Shown piece after piece: positions 59,699 through 64,000 of a stretch of DNA of 64,000 bases (positions within the stretch are counted from its first letter, which is position 1; each line of letters starts with the position of its first letter). The notes beneath the pieces were generated by a model, which was not told where the DNA came from, did not search any database, and saw nothing but the letters and a program-made list of their open reading frames with translations. Source of the DNA: Alphaproteobacteria bacterium (GTDB taxonomy: Bacteria; Pseudomonadota; Alphaproteobacteria; Reyranellales; Reyranellaceae); the NCBI GenBank assembly GCA_017307275.1, contig JAFKFK010000020.1, positions 50,516 to 114,515 of the forward strand, given 5' to 3'. A program made the position numbers and the translations under genes.

Positions 59699-60676
59699 GT
59701 GAAATTTCCTCGCCGCACATTCATGCACTTGGCTGCGGGCGCTGCTGCGCTGCCGGCCGTATCACACACTTCATGGGCGCAGGCCTACCCGTCCCGGCCG
59801 GTCCGCATCGTCGTCGGCTTTCCGGCCGGCGGGGCCACCGACATCCAGGGGCGCTTGATGGGCGAATGGCTGACGGAGCGGCTTGGCCAACAGTTCATCG
59901 TCGAGAACAAGCCCGGCGCCAGCGGCAACATCGGCACCGAGCTGGTCGCCAAGTCACCCGCCGATGGCTACACGCTGCTGCAGGTCGTGACGCCGCATGC
60001 GATCAATGCCGCGCTCTACAGCAATCTCAGTTTCGACTTCATGCGAGATATCGCTCCGGTTATCTGCTCGGCGCGGCTCGCGTATGTCGTCGTGGTGAAT
60101 CCGTCGGTCCCCGCCAAGACGCTGCCCGAGTTCATCGCCTACTCCAAGGCCAACCCAGGCAAGATCAACTACGGGTCGGCCGGTCAGGGTACGCCGCAAA
60201 ACATTGCCTGCGAACTCTTCAAGATGATGACCGGGGTGAATCTGGTCCACGTCCCGTACAAGGGCGGCGCGCCTGCGGTCGCCGATCTGATCAGCGGCCA
60301 CGTGCAGGCCATCTTCGCGCCGATTTCGGAGTCGATCCAACAGATCAAGGCCGGCAAGCTGCGTCCGCTCGCCGTAACGACTACGGCTCGTTTGGACGTG
60401 CTGCCGGACGTTCCCTCGGTGTCAGACTTCGTGCCGGGTTACGAGGCCAGCGGCTTTGCGGGCATCGGCGTGCCCAAGAATACGCCGACCGAGATCATCA
60501 ATTTGCTGAACAAGGAACTCAACGCCGGCCTCGCCGACAGCAAGATCAAAACCCGGATCGTCGAGCTGGGCGGCACGGTGCTCGGAGGCTCGCCTGCGGA
60601 GTTCGAGGCGATTCTTTCGGAGGCCACCGAGAAGTGGGCGAAGGTCATCAAGTTCGCGGGCATCAAGGCCGAGTAG
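59699..60676 (+). CDS. Bug-family solute receptor with Tat-like signal
   Basis: A 325-residue Bug/TctC receptor. The signal peptide has a twin-Arg (FPRRTFMHLAAG) and ends near SWAQA. Marks: YPSRPVRIVVGFPAGGATDIQGRL, PGKINYGSAGQGTPQN and LVHVPYKGGAPAVADLISG. GTG at 59699 is the start (GGAGG 7-8 bases upstream); the frame from 59585 is not supported. It shares the family, not the sequence details, with the receptor at 55.3 kb. Confidence 0.92.
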   Translation: MKFPRRTFMHLAAGAAALPAVSHTSWAQAYPSRPVRIVVGFPAGGATDIQGRLMGEWLTERLGQQFIVENKPGASGNIGTELVAKSPADGYTLLQVVTPHAINAALYSNLSFDFMRDIAPVICSARLAYVVVVNPSVPAKTLPEFIAYSKANPGKINYGSAGQGTPQNIACELFKMMTGVNLVHVPYKGGAPAVADLISGHVQAIFAPISESIQQIKAGKLRPLAVTTTARLDVLPDVPSVSDFVPGYEASGFAGIGVPKNTPTEIINLLNKELNAGLADSKIKTRIVELGGTVLGGSPAEFEAILSEATEKWAKVIKFAGIKAE

Positions 60677-60905
60677 CGCCGGTCGATGCCCGGTTCCGGG
60701 CGGCTCGAACTGGCCTAACCGACCTCAACGCATCTGCAAGCTCGATGAAGTTCCGGCCGTGATGTCGCTCGTGCGATCGAGCCAAGCAACGACCGAACGC
60801 GCGGCATCATCACCGCGTCACAGTCGTTGTGATCTTTCCACGAGTTGATTTTGGTAATTTGCCGTGCAATTAGGCAGTACCACCTTTGATTGGGGGAGAT
60901 AGCGT

Positions 60906-61601
60906 ATGTGCAACGTATGTTTAACGCGTCGTAGTCTGTTTGCAGCAGGGATGGGCGCCGCCGTGGCGGCGACGGCGTCGATTGCTTCGGTACAAGCTCA
61001 ACCGGCACGATCCGCTGAGACCCCTGACGCCGCGCTTGCTCGCCTGATGGCGGGCAATGGGCGCTATGTCTCGGGACAGTTGACCGAGCGGGACTTCTCC
61101 GCGAACCGGGCGGCCCGTGCCCAGGGTCAGGCGCCGTTTGCCGCGATCCTTGGCTGCGCAGATTCGAGAGTCGCTCCCGAACTCGCGTTCGACCAAGCGC
61201 CCGGTGAACTCTTCATCGTACGTGTCGCCGGCAATTTCGTGACTCCCGAGGGGCTGGGCAGCCTTGAGTTCGGGGCTGCCGTGCTGGGGACCAAAGTGAT
61301 CATGGTCCTGGGACATACGAGCTGTGGCGCGGTGAACGCGACGGTCGAGGCCCTGCAGAAGGGCAACTCGTTGCCCGGTCACATCGCCGGCCTCGTTACC
61401 GCCATGAAACCCGGCATCGAGCCGATCATGAAGACGACGGGACCGGACCTCCAGCAACGCGCCGTCGTTGCCAACGTGCAGGCCAATGTCCGCCGCTTGC
61501 AGACGGAGAAGCCGATCCTGGGCGACATGGTTGCCGCGGGTAAGCTTCGTGTCGTCGGCGCCTACTACGACCTGCCCACCGGCAAGGTCATTTTGGTCTA
61601 G
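60906..61601 (+). CDS. Tat-exported beta carbonic anhydrase
   Basis: Interconverts CO2 and bicarbonate. A 231-residue beta-class enzyme: zinc ligands Cys84 (with Asp86 and Arg88 in GCADSRVAP), His137 and Cys140 (GHTSCGAV). The N-terminus has a twin-Arg Tat signal (LTRRSLFAAG, ending about VQAQP), so it should be folded in the cytosol and exported to the periplasm. The 229 bases upstream hold no gene; TCACA-N5-TGTGA at 60818-60832 is the only palindrome. Confidence 0.9.
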   Translation: MCNVCLTRRSLFAAGMGAAVAATASIASVQAQPARSAETPDAALARLMAGNGRYVSGQLTERDFSANRAARAQGQAPFAAILGCADSRVAPELAFDQAPGELFIVRVAGNFVTPEGLGSLEFGAAVLGTKVIMVLGHTSCGAVNATVEALQKGNSLPGHIAGLVTAMKPGIEPIMKTTGPDLQQRAVVANVQANVRRLQTEKPILGDMVAAGKLRVVGAYYDLPTGKVILV

Positions 61602-61634
61602 CGCAGACGCGGCGACTGCAGGATCGTGGCCGCC

Positions 61635-61946
61635 ATGTACGGGAAGGTGGTTGCCGGTCTTGCTTTCGCATTCGCCCTGGAGGCCGGGATGCTCTCCGCT
61701 GCCCAGGCGCAGACGGCAGCGGAGCTACAGGCCCGCTGCTCGCAGCTCATTGCCTACTATGACCGCTTCGGAATGGGGCGGAGCACGGACTCCGACGGAC
61801 GTCGCAATCACACCCGGATAGCTGCTGCAATCGACTGCGCGAATGGTCTGTATGCCGAGGGCATACAGACCATGGAGGATCTCCTGCGGCGCAAGAAGTT
61901 CACACCGCCGCCTCCAGGCCCGAACGTACCGGAAGACGACGATTGA
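61635..61946 (+). CDS. small exported protein, unknown function
   Basis: A 103-residue secreted protein with signal peptide (about 1-26, ending AQAQT). The mature part has two cysteines (ARCSQLIAYYDRFG and AIDCANGLYAEG) and ends with a Pro/Asp-rich tail. I recognise a common short alphaproteobacterial type but no function. ATG at 61635 is preferred; GTG at 61626 is too near the AGGA. A perfect 14-bp inverted repeat lies inside the coding frame. Confidence 0.62.
   Translation: MYGKVVAGLAFAFALEAGMLSAAQAQTAAELQARCSQLIAYYDRFGMGRSTDSDGRRNHTRIAAAIDCANGLYAEGIQTMEDLLRRKKFTPPPPGPNVPEDDD
61843..61873. repeat. perfect 14-bp inverted repeat inside a gene
   Basis: ATGGTCTGTATGCC (61843-61856) and GGCATACAGACCAT (61860-61873) are exact inverted copies around GAG, inside the frame of the secreted protein. 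The RNA would form a very stable hairpin. Confidence 0.85.
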
Positions 61947-61977
61947 TCGCTCGCGCGAAGCACTAATGCCTGCGCGC

Positions 61978-62562
61978 TCAGATCCGTGTCGCCATCTTCA
62001 CTTCACGCCCGCGCGCCAACTGCTTCATCCAGGTCGCCAGGTCGGGGCGATGCTCCACCTGGTGCCCGTAGTGCTTTCTCAGAGCGTCGACCAAGCGGCC
62101 TTTGCGGCCGAGAAGCTCGTCGGTGTAACCGATCATCACTGAATTGGGCCATGCCTGTGGGCGGATCTTGCGCAACCGTTCGAACAGGCGATCTTCCGGC
62201 TCCTCGGGATAGAGTTGGGCAAGGAGCGACAGCATGCCGGCCGTGGAACGCGACACGCCCATGTGGCAGTGGATCAGCAGATGGCCGTCGTGTCGGTTCG
62301 CACGCGACGTCGCCAGCTCCTCACCGAACTGCAGGATCGCCTCGACGTGCGTTGCCGTCGGCATCACCTTGCCGGGTTCAGGGTCGATGATGTCGTGAAA
62401 GCGAAGCAGCGTGCGATGGTGCGGCGCGTAGGCCTGGAACGCATCGACATCGAGGCGATCGGGATCGAGCATCGACAAGACGTGTGAAACCGGCGTGTCG
62501 CGCGCTTGGGACAGCTCGTCGATGCCGCAGATCGTCAGAACCGAAATCGAGATAGGCTTCAT
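61978..62562 (-). CDS. dual-specificity/tyrosine-type protein phosphatase
   Basis: A 194-residue Cys-based phosphatase. The P-loop is IHCHMGVSRSTAGML with Cys99 and Arg105 (C-x5-R), and RFHDIID upstream holds a candidate general acid. Such small enzymes act on phosphotyrosine proteins or phosphoinositides/nucleotides. It lies 162 bases downstream of the lasso-like precursor on the same strand; a functional link is not implied. No ribosome site is clear at ATG 62562. Confidence 0.82.
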   Translation of the reverse strand: MKPISISVLTICGIDELSQARDTPVSHVLSMLDPDRLDVDAFQAYAPHHRTLLRFHDIIDPEPGKVMPTATHVEAILQFGEELATSRANRHDGHLLIHCHMGVSRSTAGMLSLLAQLYPEEPEDRLFERLRKIRPQAWPNSVMIGYTDELLGRKGRLVDALRKHYGHQVEHRPDLATWMKQLARGREVKMATRI

Positions 62563-62724
62563 GGCGTCCCTTCGTGCCTCTTCGGCCGGGCAAATAGCAC
62601 ATTGTCCGTCGGACGGGAGTTCGGCCCGCGAACTAGTGCGCGGTTGTACGCCAAGTGTGTGTCGATTGTTGGCCGCGAACGGCCTCGATGACCCCGGTGC
62701 CTGCGGCTTCTGCCGCCGGCATCG

Positions 62725-62898
62725 TCAGCGGGTTCGCTTCGGCTGCTTGCTCTTGCCGCCGTCGCTGCGCCCACTCCAGCCCACTGACTGGGTGATGTCG
62801 CGCATGGTTCCCCATTTCACTAAAACTGGCGGTGAATAGGATCTTTTCGAGGCCGGCTCATCGACGGATGAGTCATCCCGCTTCGCGTTGTCGTTCAT
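62725..62898 (-). CDS. lasso-peptide-type RiPP precursor
   Basis: A 57-residue peptide from the ATG at 62898. Residues 21-36 fit the lasso leader pattern Y-x2-P-x-L-x3-G-x5-T exactly (Tyr21, Pro24, Leu26, Gly30, Thr36). The Thr stands two before a possible core Ser38-Arg57, SVGWSGRSDGGKSKQPKRTR, whose Asp46 is core position 9, right for a nine-residue macrolactam ring. No lasso cyclase, protease or ATP-grasp gene lies in the window. GGGAA is 5 bases before the ATG. Orphan leader-like peptides also occur without known product. Confidence 0.6.
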   Translation of the reverse strand: MNDNAKRDDSSVDEPASKRSYSPPVLVKWGTMRDITQSVGWSGRSDGGKSKQPKRTR

Positions 62899-63036
62899 GT
62901 GGTTCCCATCCCACGGCATTCCCAAGCCGCACGACCAAGCATCCCGCTCGCCAGTGCTGCCAGGACATAGTCACGGCCGCCGATCACCCGTCAATCTCAA
63001 TGTACAATGGGGATGCAAAGTCCAAATGCAGGGAGA

Positions 63037-63900
63037 TCAGGCGGCCACTGCCGATTCGCTTGCGGGGTCGCCCGCGATCCGGCTGTGCCACATGATGCGC
63101 CGCTGGGTCATGTCCCAGGGTGTCGCTTGATGCAGCAGGCAGCGATTGTCCCAGACCACCGCGTCACCGGCCGCCCAGTTATGGTGGTAGATGCGAGGGT
63201 TTCGGCAGGCGAAATCAACTAGTCCTTCGAGAAACTGCCGGGCCTCCTCGCGGTCCACGCCGGGAATGTTGTGGGCATGGCGGCCAATGAGAAGCGATTT
63301 GCGGCCGGTCTCGGGGTGCGTCTTCACCAGCGGCCGGAGCGGCACGGGCCCGTCATGCAGGCCGTAGCCGCTGTATTCGCCGTCGGATTTGCGGGTCTGG
63401 TGGCCGAGTTGCGACTGGCTGTAGTGCAGCGAGTGATAGGCTTGCAGCGCGTCGACTCGTGCCTTCTGCGCCTCGTCGAGCGCATCGTAGGCGGCGCGCA
63501 TGTCGGCCCAGCCGGTCTGGCCGCCGACCGTCGGCACTTCCTCGGCGCTGAACACGGCGCCCTTGGCCTGCACGGGCATGTAGGTGCTGTCGGCATGCCA
63601 GCCCATGTTGCCCTTCAGGATCTTCATGACGTCGTCGTTGTCTTTTTCGACCCGGAGCGTGCCGTCCGACTTCACGTTGCTGATCGCGGCCATCTCGAAT
63701 TCCAGGGGGCCGAAACGTTTGGCGAAAGCGATCTGCTGGTCGCGTTTCAGATATTGGCCGGGGAAGACCAGCAGCGCGTATTTCAGCCAGGTCGCGTAAA
63801 GCTCGCGCCAGGTCGGTTCGTCGATCTCGGCGAGCTTGATGCCGGTGACAACGGCGCCAAAGGTGGCGTCGAGAGGCTTGATCTCGAGACGGCTGGCCAT
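63037..63900 (-). CDS. TauD/TfdA-family Fe(II)/2-oxoglutarate dioxygenase
   Basis: A 287-residue oxygenase. The Fe(II) triad is His102 and Asp104 (WHADSTYMPV) and His257 (LLHQAT), with an Arg for 2-oxoglutarate near 267-274. TauD relatives oxidise taurine, alkyl sulfates, 2,4-D or other small acids; none is specified here. ATG at 63900 has GAGG 8 bases upstream. It is 138 bases upstream of the lasso-like precursor on the same strand; whether it modifies the peptide is unknown. Confidence 0.88.
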   Translation of the reverse strand: MASRLEIKPLDATFGAVVTGIKLAEIDEPTWRELYATWLKYALLVFPGQYLKRDQQIAFAKRFGPLEFEMAAISNVKSDGTLRVEKDNDDVMKILKGNMGWHADSTYMPVQAKGAVFSAEEVPTVGGQTGWADMRAAYDALDEAQKARVDALQAYHSLHYSQSQLGHQTRKSDGEYSGYGLHDGPVPLRPLVKTHPETGRKSLLIGRHAHNIPGVDREEARQFLEGLVDFACRNPRIYHHNWAAGDAVVWDNRCLLHQATPWDMTQRRIMWHSRIAGDPASESAVAA

Positions 63901-63942
63901 CGGGGACCTCATGGGGAACCTCGTGATCGTGGCCTGCATCTT

Positions 63943-63979
63943 ACGCAAAAAAGAACGGCCGGGCATTGCCCGGCCGTTC
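63943..63979 (-). terminator. intrinsic terminator of an upstream minus-strand gene
   Basis: Read on the minus strand, GAACGGCCGGGC and GCCCGGCCGTTC form a 12-bp stem with a three-base loop followed by TTTTTTGCG. Its gene lies beyond the right edge. It insulates the TauD promoter. Confidence 0.85.
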
Positions 63980-64000
63980 CCTCCATTTCGCAGTTCGGGG

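Noticed and set aside
60818..60832. CRP-like site TCACA-N5-TGTGA before the carbonic anhydrase
   Set aside because: The half-sites are inverted in order and spacing relative to the CRP consensus; a 5-bp palindrome is expected often by chance.
62563..62724. Additional lasso biosynthesis gene between the precursor and the phosphatase
   Set aside because: No open frame with a cyclase, protease or PqqD-like motif is present in these 162 bases; short frames here lack support.

Overview
This window is chromosomal DNA of a high-GC alphaproteobacterium. The evidence is the chvG-chvI-hprK group next to pckA, the order ribF-ileS-lspA-DUF3035-M16-M16, a MutL carrying the endonuclease motif, a Mn2+ riboswitch-controlled GDT1-type exporter and repeated Bug-type solute receptors. 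The mix of housekeeping genes with TTT receptors, GSTs and CoA-thioester enzymes recalls soil or freshwater Rhodospirillales such as Reyranella; that placement is inference. Gene density is high: no stretch over 300 bases lacks a gene. I saw no insertion sequence, prophage, integrase or CRISPR array.

1-9.9 kb: the first codons of hprK, then chvG and chvI (minus strand), a HugZ-like haem/FMN protein, pckA, a membrane adenylate cyclase, and a four-gene envelope operon (DUF3300, DUF2950, glycine-zipper lipoprotein, HdeA-like). 10-24 kb: a helix-hairpin-helix protein, a GST, polA, a solute-binding protein, a yybP-ykoY riboswitch with its GDT1 exporter, an RND efflux adaptor and pump, a DUF4336/G3E GTPase/CHAD cluster, and a flavin reductase. 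24-34 kb: tRNA-Gln, YfdX, DUF488, a LysR regulator diverging from a TauE/SafE exporter, a four-gene thioesterase/HAD/DSD1 operon, an ArsR regulator with a striking palindrome, and a kinase/DUF6285 pair opposite a MaoC hydratase.

33-51 kb is the core-gene region: ribF, ileS, lspA, DUF3035 lipoprotein, two M16 peptidase subunits, pgi, mutL, a MATE pump, histidine phosphatase, rsmD, rluB, a glutamine-amidotransferase-like hydrolase, tadA, queG and queF. Neighbours are often coupled by overlapping stop and start codons. 51-64 kb is metabolic and accessory: a ferredoxin-NADP reductase-like protein, two Bug receptors, a peptide-type SBP, a lactonase-like MBL enzyme, an ACT protein, a 3-hydroxyisobutyrate-type dehydrogenase, a lactate permease, tRNA-Thr, a Tat-exported beta carbonic anhydrase, a tyrosine phosphatase, and a TauD-type dioxygenase next to a small peptide with a lasso-peptide leader signature.

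The points most worth following up are the orphan lasso-type precursor near 62.8 kb, the Mn2+ riboswitch at 15.1 kb, the apparent CTG start of an M16 peptidase at 38.37 kb, a recurrent leaderless-promoter design with a TAnnnT box 6-7 bases before the start codon, and the 26-bp palindrome before the ArsR regulator.
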